64,000 nt of DNA from Roseomonas sp. (GTDB lineage Bacteria > Pseudomonadota > Alphaproteobacteria > Acetobacterales > Acetobacteraceae), in contig JADCFQ010000030.1 in NCBI GenBank assembly GCA_020249435.1, positions 1 through 64,000 of the forward strand, given 5' to 3'. Below are positions 1 to 7,898 of the stretch, piece by piece (within the stretch, counting starts at the first letter, position 1; every line of letters starts with the position of its first letter). Under the pieces are notes generated by a model. It saw nothing but the letters and a program-made list of their open reading frames with translations, was not told where the DNA came from and did no database searches. The position numbers and the translations under genes are program-made.

Positions 1-95
1 AGCAGCATGATCTCCGGAAGCGGGTAGACCACCTTCCAGGACTGGCGAGGGTCCTCAAGCGCAGAAAAATGATCCAGCAGTGACACAGAAGACAT
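1..95 (-). CDS. ISAs1-family transposase, N-terminal fragment cut by window edge
   Basis: Reading leftward from an ATG at 95, the frame stays open to base 1 (31 codons). The peptide starts MSSVSLLDHFSALEDPRQSW and continues with YPLPEI. This matches the conserved N-terminal segment of ISAs1/H-repeat transposases (the DDE_Tnp_1-associated domain: LLxHF, DPR, then YPLxEILLL). The catalytic DDE core would lie outside the window. Whether the element is intact cannot be judged. Recognition is from the motif only. Confidence 0.72.
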   Translation of the reverse strand, partial: MSSVSLLDHFSALEDPRQSWKVVYPLPEIML

Positions 96-191
96 GGAGA
101 AACCTCATCAAATCGAGGTAACCCATGAATCACATTACGCCGCTCTCAGGAATCCCGAACAGTCTCAAGCGATTGCCCTGCGGTCCATCCG
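96..191. other. Probable terminal non-coding part of the insertion sequence
   Basis: These 96 bases separate the transposase start from the end of the FkbM gene. An ISAs1-type element normally has a short leader between its inverted repeat and its transposase, so the element's end probably falls here, perhaps near 160-182. Without the other end I cannot define the inverted repeat or a target duplication. I see no gene. Confidence 0.35.
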
Positions 192-1016
192 TCATTCAAG
201 CGGATGGGGATCAAGCGCCGACTTAACCTCAACGCCGCCCGGAATATCATCCGGGGCAGTTTCGCGCGGCAGGCAGATGAGGTTGAAGGAAGCGATGTGC
301 GGAAAGATATTCTCGCTATCGCCGGCGAAGTTGCCTGGATTGAACAGCCAGGGAAGGTGCCACCACATCCGGTATTCAAGGTCGAACAGAGTAGCAATCA
401 GCTCGGCGTGCTTGTCGCGACGATCATCCTCGACATAAAGATAGGGACGGAAGCGCTCAATTGTCTGTCGCGCGCCATCCAGCACAGGCTTTTCCATACC
501 CTCAACGTCAATCTTGATCATGTGGCAGGCAGGCAGAAGTAGATTGTCCAGGGCAATCATTTCCACGACATCGCCATCACCGTCGCCGAGCGAAACACCG
601 CCGAAATTGCCGCCGCTGCGGTAGTCAACCCGCGGCACGACAATCTCACCGGGTTCTGCACCGACTGCCAAGCATTTGGCATCCGTATTCTCAATGCCAT
701 TCAATGCCAAATTGGCGCAGAGCATCTGATAAATCACGCGCTGAGGTTCAAACGCGACAACCCCGCCATTTTCACCGACCAGCTTCGCAAGATGCACGGT
801 ATGCGCCCCGATATTGGCGCCAACTTCCACCACCAGCATGCCAGGTTTGATCAGGCCGGAGAAAAGCTGCGCCTCAAGTTCGGAAAACTCACCATAGCGA
901 TCCAATGATCCGCCCACATATTGGTCGCGAAAATTGTAAAGCATCACGCCATGGCGGCAGTGCTTCAGCCGCAAATGCGGGCTTGGCAGGGCGATATTGG
1001 CCAGTTTTTCGATCAT
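192..1016 (-). CDS. FkbM-family SAM-dependent methyltransferase
   Basis: The product is 274 aa. It carries the SAM-binding glycine motif VVEVGANIG (about residues 62-70), an acidic FEP motif (89-91) and the family signature KIDVEGME (168-175). FkbM proteins O-methylate sugars or secondary metabolites; the substrate here is unknown. I chose the ATG at 1016 because GGAA sits nine bases upstream; an in-frame TTG at 1040 is the alternative. The gene lies directly beside an insertion sequence. Such genes are often in polysaccharide loci, but no glycan cluster is visible here. Confidence 0.85.
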   Translation of the reverse strand: MIEKLANIALPSPHLRLKHCRHGVMLYNFRDQYVGGSLDRYGEFSELEAQLFSGLIKPGMLVVEVGANIGAHTVHLAKLVGENGGVVAFEPQRVIYQMLCANLALNGIENTDAKCLAVGAEPGEIVVPRVDYRSGGNFGGVSLGDGDGDVVEMIALDNLLLPACHMIKIDVEGMEKPVLDGARQTIERFRPYLYVEDDRRDKHAELIATLFDLEYRMWWHLPWLFNPGNFAGDSENIFPHIASFNLICLPRETAPDDIPGGVEVKSALDPHPLE

Positions 1017-1115
1017 TAGCGCGAGTTCCGTTTCAAGCAATAAATCATGCTACCAGGATTTCACACCCCATGCCAATCTATTGCTTGAAATGCGCCAACA
1101 AGGACCGCCACCCCA

Positions 1116-1862
1116 ATGACCCGCCCGCCAAAACAGCGCGCTGATCTTTTGCTTGTTGCAACCGGCCTTGCAGAAAGCCGCGCCCGGGCGCAGGCGCTGA
1201 TCCTGGCGGGCAAGGTCTTCACCGATGGCAAGCGTGTTGAAAAAGCGGGCGATCTGCTGGCTTATGGCGCGCCGCTTGAAGTGCGCGGTCAGGATCATCC
1301 CTGGGTCTCGCGCGGGGGGCTCAAGCTTGCCCATGCGCTGGCGCATTTTGGCCTGAAGCCGGAAGGGCGGGTTTGCCTGGACCTTGGCGCCTCCACCGGG
1401 GGCTTTACCGATGTGCTGCTGCATCATGGTGCCGCGAAAATCTATGCGGTGGATGTCGGCCATGGGCAATTGGCCTGGAAGCTGAGGCAAGACCCGCGCG
1501 TCGTGGTGCTGGAAAAGACCAATGCCCGCTATCTGGACAGCTCTGCCATCCCTGAGGCGATTGGCGCCCTGGTCTGCGATGCCTCCTTCATCGGCTTGCG
1601 CACCATCCTGCCAGCCCCCTTGGCTCTCTGTGCGCCGGGTGCCTTTGCGGTGGCACTGATCAAACCGCAATTCGAAGCGGGGCCCGGCCAGGTGGGCAAG
1701 GGTGGCGTGGTGCGCGACCCCGCGCTGCATCAGGCGATTTGCCGCATGATCGCCGATTGGTGGGCAGCGCTGCCGGGCTGGCAGGTGCTTGGCATCACCG
1801 AAAGCCCGATCACGGGACCTGAAGGCAATAAGGAATTCCTCATCGCCGCGCGCCGGGCCTGA
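1116..1862 (+). CDS. tlyA: TlyA-family rRNA 2'-O-methyltransferase (hemolysin TlyA type)
   Basis: The 248-aa protein has an N-terminal S4-like RNA-binding region (about residues 6-65) and a FtsJ-like methyltransferase domain. The SAM motif [11 protein letters not shown] is at 89-99 and KPQFE follows near residue 188. TlyA proteins methylate ribose in 16S and/or 23S rRNA; the hemolysin name is historical. Length and motif order are normal for the family. It is divergent from the FkbM gene and followed by ndk in the same direction, 77 bases later. Confidence 0.93.
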   Translation: MTRPPKQRADLLLVATGLAESRARAQALILAGKVFTDGKRVEKAGDLLAYGAPLEVRGQDHPWVSRGGLKLAHALAHFGLKPEGRVCLDLGASTGGFTDVLLHHGAAKIYAVDVGHGQLAWKLRQDPRVVVLEKTNARYLDSSAIPEAIGALVCDASFIGLRTILPAPLALCAPGAFAVALIKPQFEAGPGQVGKGGVVRDPALHQAICRMIADWWAALPGWQVLGITESPITGPEGNKEFLIAARRA

Positions 1863-1939
1863 CCCGGCAGGGCTTGCGCAAGCGGCCCATCCCGCCTATC
1901 CGCCCCCTTCCTTTTTCAGACATTCAGGGGTTTGCCACC

Positions 1940-2362
1940 ATGGCCATCGAACGCACCTTCAGCATCATCAAGCCGGACGCCACGCGCCGGAACCTGACCG
2001 GCAAGATCAATGCGGTGTTCGAAGATGCGGGGCTTCGCATTGTCGCGCAAAAGCGCATCCACATGTCGCAGTCCCAGGCCGAGAATTTCTATGGCGTGCA
2101 TCGTGAACGCCCCTTCTTCAAGGATCTGGTATCCTTCATGACCTCTGGCCCCGTCGTGGTGCAGGTGCTGGAAGGCGAGAACGCGGTCGCGCGCAATCGC
2201 GAATTGATGGGGGCGACCAACCCCGCCAATGCCGCCCCCGGCACCATCCGCAAGCTGTTTGCCGAAAGCATTGAAGCGAATTCGGTGCATGGCTCTGACA
2301 GCCCGGAAAACGCGGCCATCGAAATTGCCTATTTCTTCGCCGGCAGCGAAATCTTCGCCTGA
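1940..2362 (+). CDS. ndk: Nucleoside diphosphate kinase
   Basis: The 140-aa product begins [14 protein letters not shown], the classical NDK start, and carries the active-site motif NSVHGSDS with the phosphohistidine at H117. It transfers the gamma-phosphate of ATP to other nucleoside diphosphates in the cytoplasm. The ATG at 1940 is preferred over an in-frame extension beginning at 1874, because it gives the exact family length and AGGGG lies about ten bases upstream. A hairpin follows the stop. Confidence 0.97.
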   Translation: MAIERTFSIIKPDATRRNLTGKINAVFEDAGLRIVAQKRIHMSQSQAENFYGVHRERPFFKDLVSFMTSGPVVVQVLEGENAVARNRELMGATNPANAAPGTIRKLFAESIEANSVHGSDSPENAAIEIAYFFAGSEIFA

Positions 2363-2374
2363 TCCGGTGCCCGC

Positions 2375-2390
2375 TACCGCCCTGGCGGTA
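2375..2390 (+). terminator. Hairpin after ndk, possible terminator
   Basis: The bases TACCGC and GCGGTA form a perfect 6-bp stem around a CCTG loop, 13 bases after the ndk stop. There is no T-run, so it may only slow polymerase or protect the 3' end. Confidence 0.4.
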
Positions 2391-2448
2391 ACCAGACCGT
2401 AAGCAGTTCTGGTGTTTACTGCGCCCTCAAGACATTGGGGACGCAGGC

Positions 2449-3270
2449 ATGAGCGAAGGTTTCGGCTTCGAAGGGGATCGGGCGGCGGCGGGGCTGGATA
2501 TTGCCCATTCGCCAGCTGAACTCCGCCATGGCATTGCCGAGGCGTTGGCCAATGATGGCGCCGGGCTGCGGCTGGACCTGCAGCCCGTTTGCAGCGCCAA
2601 TGGCCTGGAAACCGTGGGCTATGAGGCGCTGCTACGCTGGGTCCACCCTGATCTCGGCCCGATCCTCGCCATGGAAACCGTCAATGCCGCGACCCAGGCA
2701 GGGCTGGCGGCGGCGCTGGATGCCTGGGTCTTCAATGAAGCCTGCCGCATCAGGGCGCGTTGGCCGCGTTCCGCCCCCTATATCTCCGTCAATATCACTG
2801 CCGAGGCGTTTTTGCGCGGCGATGGCACGGCTTTGATGCGTCGCGCCCTTTATGAAGCGGATACGGACCCGCGCGGCCTGGCGGTGGAATTGCCGGCCAA
2901 TGCGGTCTCACTCTGGCATGATGCGGCGGCCAATCTGGCGGCGGGGCTGCGCGGGCTTGGGGTTGTTGCAGCACTTGATGATTACGGCGTGGCGCGTGGT
3001 GCCATCCTGGCCTTGCGCGCGATTCCCTTCGCCATGGTGAAGCTGCATCCAAGCCTTTGCGCCGGGCTGGATGGGGAAAGCCTCTCGGCACGCCGGGCTT
3101 TGGCGCTCACCACCGGCCAGATCGAAACTGCCCATGCGTTGGGCACCATTGTGGTCGCGAAAAGCGTGGAGACGCTGGCACAACTTCGTGCCCTGGAAAA
3201 GGCCGGCTGCGACGCCATGCAGGGCTGGCTGCTGGGCCGACCCGGCAAGGTGCCGAATCTGACCGAGTAG
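2449..3270 (+). CDS. EAL-domain protein, probably not a working phosphodiesterase
   Basis: The 273-aa protein is a stand-alone EAL domain with no GGDEF, PAS or membrane segment. It keeps E59 of the EAL motif (YEALLRW), N115, E147, the DD pair (177-178), K198 and Q258. The usual AEGVE motif reads AKSVE, so the glutamate regarded as the catalytic base in RocR-type enzymes is K238. The loop-6 DDFGTG motif is DDYGVA and the usual ELTE is ELPA. I infer a c-di-GMP-binding or protein-binding role, not hydrolysis. The ATG at 2449 follows GGGGACGCAGG. Confidence 0.85.
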   Translation: MSEGFGFEGDRAAAGLDIAHSPAELRHGIAEALANDGAGLRLDLQPVCSANGLETVGYEALLRWVHPDLGPILAMETVNAATQAGLAAALDAWVFNEACRIRARWPRSAPYISVNITAEAFLRGDGTALMRRALYEADTDPRGLAVELPANAVSLWHDAAANLAAGLRGLGVVAALDDYGVARGAILALRAIPFAMVKLHPSLCAGLDGESLSARRALALTTGQIETAHALGTIVVAKSVETLAQLRALEKAGCDAMQGWLLGRPGKVPNLTE

Positions 3271-3277
3271 CCATCAG

Positions 3278-3300
3278 GAAGGGGCTTGCTTCACCCCTTC
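3278..3300. terminator. Hairpin between the EAL gene and the duplicated permease tail
   Basis: GAAGGGG (3278-3284) pairs perfectly with CCCCTTC (3294-3300) around a nine-base loop. It begins eight bases after the EAL gene stop. Its right arm lies inside the 27-bp repeat. Before the adjoining segment was gained, it would have sat between the convergent EAL and permease genes and could have served both. Confidence 0.45.
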
Positions 3301-3317
3301 ACATCCATCGCCTGCCT
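3291..3317 (-). repeat. 27-bp direct repeat, left copy (permease 3' tail duplicate)
   Basis: These 27 bases are identical to 4073-4099. On the minus strand they encode the last codons of the permease gene (ending QAMDVKG and TGA). The copy here has no gene attached, so it is a detached duplicate of a gene end. Confidence 0.9.
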
Positions 3318-3321
3318 CAGT

Positions 3322-3361
3322 GCAATATTCGAACTGACGGAATCATCAGATCGAGTATTGC
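3322..3361. repeat. Inverted repeat at the left end of the inserted segment
   Basis: Bases 3322-3332 and 3351-3361 are 11-base arms that are reverse complements except for one mismatch, around an 18-base spacer. The element begins four bases inside the segment boundary. It could be a terminator for the leftward GFA transcript or a structural end of the inserted unit. Confidence 0.55.
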
Positions 3362-3511
3362 TCTGGGCACCGCAAAAGCTCTCTCGTGCTTATTGGCAAA
3401 TGTTGGCCGTAATGCCGATGTCCACATTGGGCATGCGTCATGTCGATGCGCCAACCGCGTTGGCCATCGACTGACGCCTGAAGGGCCTCTCACCGTCACA
3501 TGGCGGCGGGT

Positions 3512-3919
3512 TCATTCCGGATGCGTGATCTCGACGCACCACCAGCGCGGACGGCTACCCTTGTAAGAATGGCCGGTTGGTCGCAGCTCACGCGAATTTG
3601 GTCGATCAAAAACACCCAGCAGCAATGCGACGGTAGGGTTTTCGTCGATCGCGCCTAAACTGCTTCCGCATTGCGGACAGAAAGCCCGGCTTGTCCACTC
3701 GGACGAACGATAGGCCGCTGGCGGTCCTCCAGAACCGTTCCAACTCACAGAACTCTTCGGAAACTCAACCCACGCTGCCGTAAGCGCACCGGTATGGCGT
3801 TGACACATCTTGCAGGAACAGGTGTGCGGCTTCAGAGTCGGTGCATCCGCCTCGAAACGGATGTGCCCACACAAGCAGCCGCCCCGGTAAGTCTTGCTCT
3901 TGCGTCTGTTCGTCAGCAC
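3512..3919 (-). CDS. GFA family protein (CENP-V/GFA zinc-binding domain)
   Basis: The 135-aa product has the GFA zinc signature: GGCLCG (C15, C17), CSCKMCQRHTG (C34, C36, C39) and FCPQCG (C81, C84). The family is named after glutathione-dependent formaldehyde-activating enzyme, but most members have no proven reaction and the name should not be taken as a function. It is the only gene on the segment flanked by the 27-bp repeat and shares no operon with its neighbours. Start ATG at 3919. Confidence 0.85.
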   Translation of the reverse strand: MLTNRRKSKTYRGGCLCGHIRFEADAPTLKPHTCSCKMCQRHTGALTAAWVEFPKSSVSWNGSGGPPAAYRSSEWTSRAFCPQCGSSLGAIDENPTVALLLGVFDRPNSRELRPTGHSYKGSRPRWWCVEITHPE

Positions 3920-4072
3920 TGCCGCCTCGCCTCCTCATCGTCTTCGGGCATATGTACGGATCAATCCGATGGCTCCGGAAACGCTGTTTTCTATGTCCCA
4001 GAAAACATGGGCTTCAGAGCCGCAAGGTGCGGTTCATGGTGGCCGGACTGTGCCTCTGCTCTTGGAAAATGC

Positions 4073-4099
4073 TCACCCCTTCACATCCATCGCCTGCCT
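4073..4099 (-). repeat. 27-bp direct repeat, right copy (genuine permease 3' end)
   Basis: These bases are identical to 3291-3317 and form the last nine codons of the permease reading frame, including its TGA at 4073-4075. The identity breaks on both sides, marking the boundaries of the inserted segment. Confidence 0.9.
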
Positions 4100-4987
4100 G
4101 AGGCCATCACTCACCAGATTGAAGCAGATGGAGGTGACGAAAATGCACACCCCAGGCAACACCGCGATCCAAGGCTGCACATAAATCGCGGTGCGGAGCG
4201 TATTGAGCATCAGCCCCCATTCGGGTTCTGGCGGCTTGGTGCCAAGGCCCAGGAAGGAAAGGCCAGAAGCCAAAATCATCGAAACACTGATCAGCGATGT
4301 CGCATAGACAAAGATCGGCCCCAGCACATTGCCCAGCACATGCACGCGCACAATGGTAAAGGCATTGGCGCCCGAGGCGCGCGCCGCATCCACGAAATCC
4401 AGATTGCGCACGCCCGTGGTGACGGTTTCCGCCACGCGAATAATGGGCGGGATGAACACCAGCGTCAGCGCAAGGATGGCATTCATGATGCCCGCGCCAA
4501 GCGCGCCGGAAATCGCTACCGCCAGCAGCACGGATGGGAAGGCGTAGAACACATCCGTCACGCGCATGATCGCCATATTGGTCTTGCCGCCGGCATAGCC
4601 CGCCAGCACGCCCAGCACCGTGCCGATCACGAAAGCAAGTGCGACAGGTGTAATGCCCATGAACCAGGAAAGCCTGCCGCCATAAAGCAGGCGCGTCAGC
4701 ATATCGCGCCCGAGTTCATCCGTGCCCAGAATGTAACCCGGCGTGCCGATGGGCCGCAGCCGCCGGATCATGCTACCCTGATAGGGATCATGCGGCGCAA
4801 TGACCGAGGCAAACACAATCGCGAGCAGCATCAACAGCAGGACCGCGGCGCAAAAGATCGTCACCGGGTCACGCCGCACGCGCTTCCAAACACCGGCCCA
4901 ATAACCGGTGGAACGCTCTGGCGCCTGCCGCGCCTGAACGGCGAGTTCGGCTTCCGCCGCTGATGGGGTGGATGCAGTATTGGACAT
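4073..4987 (-). CDS. Peptide-type ABC transporter permease (DppC/GsiD-like)
   Basis: The 304-aa inner-membrane protein has the N-terminal OppC-like segment (RVRRDPVTIF, then a hydrophobic helix) and the BPD_transp_1 domain. The EAA loop region lies around VDAARASGANAF. It forms the translocation channel with the DppB-like protein. I chose the ATG at 4987, just after the dppB-like stop, over an in-frame start at 5017 that would overlap the upstream gene. No ATPase gene follows; the DNA to the left is a GFA cassette and a convergent gene. Confidence 0.92.
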   Translation of the reverse strand: MSNTASTPSAAEAELAVQARQAPERSTGYWAGVWKRVRRDPVTIFCAAVLLLMLLAIVFASVIAPHDPYQGSMIRRLRPIGTPGYILGTDELGRDMLTRLLYGGRLSWFMGITPVALAFVIGTVLGVLAGYAGGKTNMAIMRVTDVFYAFPSVLLAVAISGALGAGIMNAILALTLVFIPPIIRVAETVTTGVRNLDFVDAARASGANAFTIVRVHVLGNVLGPIFVYATSLISVSMILASGLSFLGLGTKPPEPEWGLMLNTLRTAIYVQPWIAVLPGVCIFVTSICFNLVSDGLRQAMDVKG

Positions 4988-4991
4988 TGCC

Positions 4992-5945
4992 TCAACCCCG
5001 CTTGATGCGCGGATCAAGCGCGGTTTGCATTAGATCCACCAGAAGATTGAGGACGACGAAGAACATGGCCAGCACCAGAATGGTGCCTTGCAGCACCGGC
5101 AAATCGCGCTGGAAGATGGCGTTGTTCAGCAACAAGCCCGTGCCAGGCCAGGAAAATACGGTTTCCACCAGAATGGACCCACCCATCAGATAGCCAAGCT
5201 GCAAGCCCATCACCGCCAGCGCGGTCGGCGCGGCATTCTTCACCACATGCAAAAAGACACCGCGGCGCGTGAGACCCTTACCGCGCAGTGCGGTGACAAA
5301 TTCCTGGTTCATGATCTCGGCCACAATGCCGCGCACCGTGCGCGTCACAATGCCCATGGGAATGACGGAAAGTGTCACGGTTGGCAGGATCAGATGCTTG
5401 ATGTGTTCCCAATCCCAGACCCAATCGGAAGACCCGCCCGGCCCCGCCCCCATGGCTGGCAGCCAATTCAACTGCACGGAGAAAATCACCACCATCACCA
5501 TGCCAAGCCAGTAATGCGGCACGGAAACGCCACCAACCGCAATCGTCACCGCCACGCGATCCAGCCAGGAACCGCGGAAGGTGCCGGCGAGCCCACCCAA
5601 GACGCAGCCCAGAATGAAACCAAGGATCGAGGCCGAGGCAGCCAGCATCAGCGTATTACCGATGGCACTTGAAAGATCGGACCAAACCGGCCGCCCGGAA
5701 GCGAGTGACCGGCCCAAATCCCCTTGCACCACCTTCATCAACCAAAGCCCGAATTGCACGGGCAGCGGCTTATCCAGCCCGTAATCACGCCGCACCTGTT
5801 CCACCACATCGCCCGGCGCATCGGGCGGAACGATTGCGTTGATGGGATCACCAGGGGCGATCTGCACCAGCATGAAACAGACAAACCCGACTGCAAGCGC
5901 AATCGGAATGCCATAGGCGATGCGACGGATCAGGTAGAAAAACAT
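4992..5945 (-). CDS. Peptide-type ABC transporter permease (DppB/GsiC-like)
   Basis: The 317-aa protein starts MFFYLIRRIAYGIPIALAVG and has the family APGDP motif near residue 32. A periplasmic region of about 60 residues (YGLDKPLPVQF, GDLGRS) follows, then the BPD_transp_1 core. This is the first permease of Dpp/Opp/Gsi importers, in the inner membrane. It sits 49 bases after the receptor gene and four bases before the second permease, so the three are co-transcribed. Substrate cannot be told from sequence: peptide, glutathione, nickel and opine importers share this fold. Confidence 0.93.
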   Translation of the reverse strand: MFFYLIRRIAYGIPIALAVGFVCFMLVQIAPGDPINAIVPPDAPGDVVEQVRRDYGLDKPLPVQFGLWLMKVVQGDLGRSLASGRPVWSDLSSAIGNTLMLAASASILGFILGCVLGGLAGTFRGSWLDRVAVTIAVGGVSVPHYWLGMVMVVIFSVQLNWLPAMGAGPGGSSDWVWDWEHIKHLILPTVTLSVIPMGIVTRTVRGIVAEIMNQEFVTALRGKGLTRRGVFLHVVKNAAPTALAVMGLQLGYLMGGSILVETVFSWPGTGLLLNNAIFQRDLPVLQGTILVLAMFFVVLNLLVDLMQTALDPRIKRG

Positions 5946-5994
5946 TGTCTCTCCGACAATCGCCGGGCGGGTTTTGCCGCCCGGCGATCAGGGG

Positions 5995-7611
5995 TTACTG
6001 AATGAAAGGCAGGCGCAGATCAACAAACCAGCTCTGCGGCTGCACATAGCCACGCACGCGCGGGCTCATGGCGCGCGGTGACACGTCATGCGCAATCCAG
6101 ATGAACAGCGCCTCATCCACGCCTGCCGCATGCAGGCGGGCAAGGGCGGCATCACGCGCGGCTGGTTCGAAAGCATTGCGCGCTTCGGCGATCATCGCAT
6201 CAAAGCGCGGATCGTTGAAGAAGCCCCAGTTGTTGGAGACCGGCGGGGCCATTTTCGAATCCCAGAAGCGCACCATGGCAAAGAAGGGGTCCATGGCAGC
6301 GAAGGAGACATTGGTGGCATGCGCCCCGCGCGCCGAGGCATGGGTGCAGCCCTGGCGCCAATTGGCAAACAGGGTGTTCCATTCCACGACATCAAATTCG
6401 ACATTCACGCCGATTTGCTTGAGGTCCTGTTGCAGGAACTCGTTCATCGGCAGCGGCTGCATCTGACCCGAACCGGAAGCCGAGATCTGCACCTTCAGTG
6501 TCAGCGGACGTTGGGCGTTATAGCCCGCTTCCGCGAGCAAGCGGCGCGCTTCGGCCTTGTCGGTGCGGATATTGAAGCTTGGGTTGCCGAACCAGGGATG
6601 GCCACGCGGCACGGTGCCGACCGGGATGGACATCAAACCACCCAACAGGGTGCGCAGCCCTTCGCGGTCAATGCCGAGATTGATGGCCTGGCGCACCCGC
6701 ACGTCACGCAAGGGCGAGCCTTCCGCGAAGCAGGGCTGCCAGGGCCAGACATGCGGCTGGGCATTGCTGGTGATCACCATGCCGCGCTGGCGCAGCTGCG
6801 GAATGGCATCAGGTGCCGGAGCCTCGATCCAATCCACCTGGTTGGACAGCAGCGCCGCGGTGCGCGCATTGGCCTCCGGAATTGGCAGCAGAACAATCCG
6901 ATCAAGCTTCGCCTTGGTGTCCCAATAGCCGTCGAAACGCGCATATTCCGCACGTTCACGCGGGACAAAGCGCGTCATGCGGAAGGGGCCGGTGCCCGAA
7001 GGCTCCCGCGCAAAGGCGTTCCAGGTCGCTTCCGCGGTTGGGTTCGCGGCGCGGAGCCTTTCCCATTGCGTCGGGCTTGCCATGAACAGATTAGTCAGGT
7101 TGATCGGCAGCAGGCTGTCCGGCTCCGCCGTGAACAGCGCCACGGTATGATCATCAATCTTTTCCGCGCGGCGCAGCGTTGGCATGCGGGTCGCGGTCAG
7201 GCCCACCTGGCGCGGGTCATAATGCGGCGCTTCGCGATCCAGGATCTTGCGCACATTCCACACCACGGCATCGGCGTTGAAATCCGACCCGTCATGGAAC
7301 TTCACGCCACGCCGCAGGCGAAACACCCAACGAGTCTTGTCATTGGCATCCACCGCCCATTCGGTCGCAAGGCCCGGGATGACCACGGAAGGCTTTTCGG
7401 CAGACGACAAATCCCACATGGTCAGGCCGTCAAACAGCGGAATGCCGGTGAAGCGGTTGCCCTCAAAGCCCTGATCGGGCTGGCCATGGGTCAGCGGAAT
7501 ATCCGCCGCCGTCATGCCGATGCGCAGCGTGCCCTGTGCCTGCGCGATGGACGCGCCCAGCACCGGCAATGCCGCAAGACAGGCGGTCATCAGGAATTTC
7601 TTCAATCGCAT
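5995..7611 (-). CDS. Periplasmic substrate-binding protein of a peptide-type ABC importer
   Basis: The 538-aa protein belongs to solute-binding family 5 (SBP_bac_5). A signal peptide with basic start MRLKK and cleavage after SIAQA is clear at residues 1 to about 25. The body shows family features: PGLATEW, the VFRLRRGVKFHDGSDFNADAV region and an ARRLLAEAGY stretch. It captures the ligand in the periplasm for the two permeases downstream. First gene of the leftward operon, divergent from a racemase-like gene across 287 bases that must hold both promoters. Confidence 0.94.
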   Translation of the reverse strand: MRLKKFLMTACLAALPVLGASIAQAQGTLRIGMTAADIPLTHGQPDQGFEGNRFTGIPLFDGLTMWDLSSAEKPSVVIPGLATEWAVDANDKTRWVFRLRRGVKFHDGSDFNADAVVWNVRKILDREAPHYDPRQVGLTATRMPTLRRAEKIDDHTVALFTAEPDSLLPINLTNLFMASPTQWERLRAANPTAEATWNAFAREPSGTGPFRMTRFVPRERAEYARFDGYWDTKAKLDRIVLLPIPEANARTAALLSNQVDWIEAPAPDAIPQLRQRGMVITSNAQPHVWPWQPCFAEGSPLRDVRVRQAINLGIDREGLRTLLGGLMSIPVGTVPRGHPWFGNPSFNIRTDKAEARRLLAEAGYNAQRPLTLKVQISASGSGQMQPLPMNEFLQQDLKQIGVNVEFDVVEWNTLFANWRQGCTHASARGAHATNVSFAAMDPFFAMVRFWDSKMAPPVSNNWGFFNDPRFDAMIAEARNAFEPAARDAALARLHAAGVDEALFIWIAHDVSPRAMSPRVRGYVQPQSWFVDLRLPFIQ

Positions 7612-7898
7612 TGCGTCACTCTCCCTTCGTCACATTCGGGCAGTTTCGGGGGAAACCGCCAGCCAAGAACCCGACATCGCCGCGCCTGCCCGCAGAAGCT
7701 GGTGGCCGAGCAACGTCTAAAAGCAGCAAAGCCCGTGCCACCCCCCAGCCTTTGGCCGGCGGTCAGGGATATTCATCCCTGCCTCATTTATCGGCAGCAC
7801 TGCCTGACGATGCGGCGCCGCGCGGGAACGCGCAATAGGCAAAACGCGCGCGCCCAGCTCTCTTGCCAGCCGCGCCGTGAAAGCGGCAGAAGCGCGCC
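7612..7898. other. Divergent intergenic region, no gene seen
   Basis: These 287 bases separate two outward-facing genes, the ABC receptor and the racemase-like gene. I see no convincing small gene, RNA or operator palindrome. Promoters for both sides are expected here by position only. Confidence 0.4.

Larger units (their letters stand above)
3318..4072 (-). mobile_element. Inserted segment (cassette) carrying the GFA gene
   Basis: This 755-bp segment lies between two perfect copies of a 27-bp sequence that is the 3' end of the downstream permease gene. It looks less GC-rich than its surroundings. Just inside its left end is an 11-bp inverted repeat, and at its right end is a CTTGGAAAATGCTCA motif also seen at the end of hairpin repeats elsewhere in the window. 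There is no transposase or integrase inside. I infer an insertion at the permease stop codon that kept the gene intact; the mechanism is unknown. Confidence 0.6.

Noticed and set aside
3671-4963. A 430-codon plus-strand frame across the GFA and permease genes
   Set aside because: It crosses two unrelated genes and the cassette boundary, with Arg/His-rich composition. It is a shadow frame.
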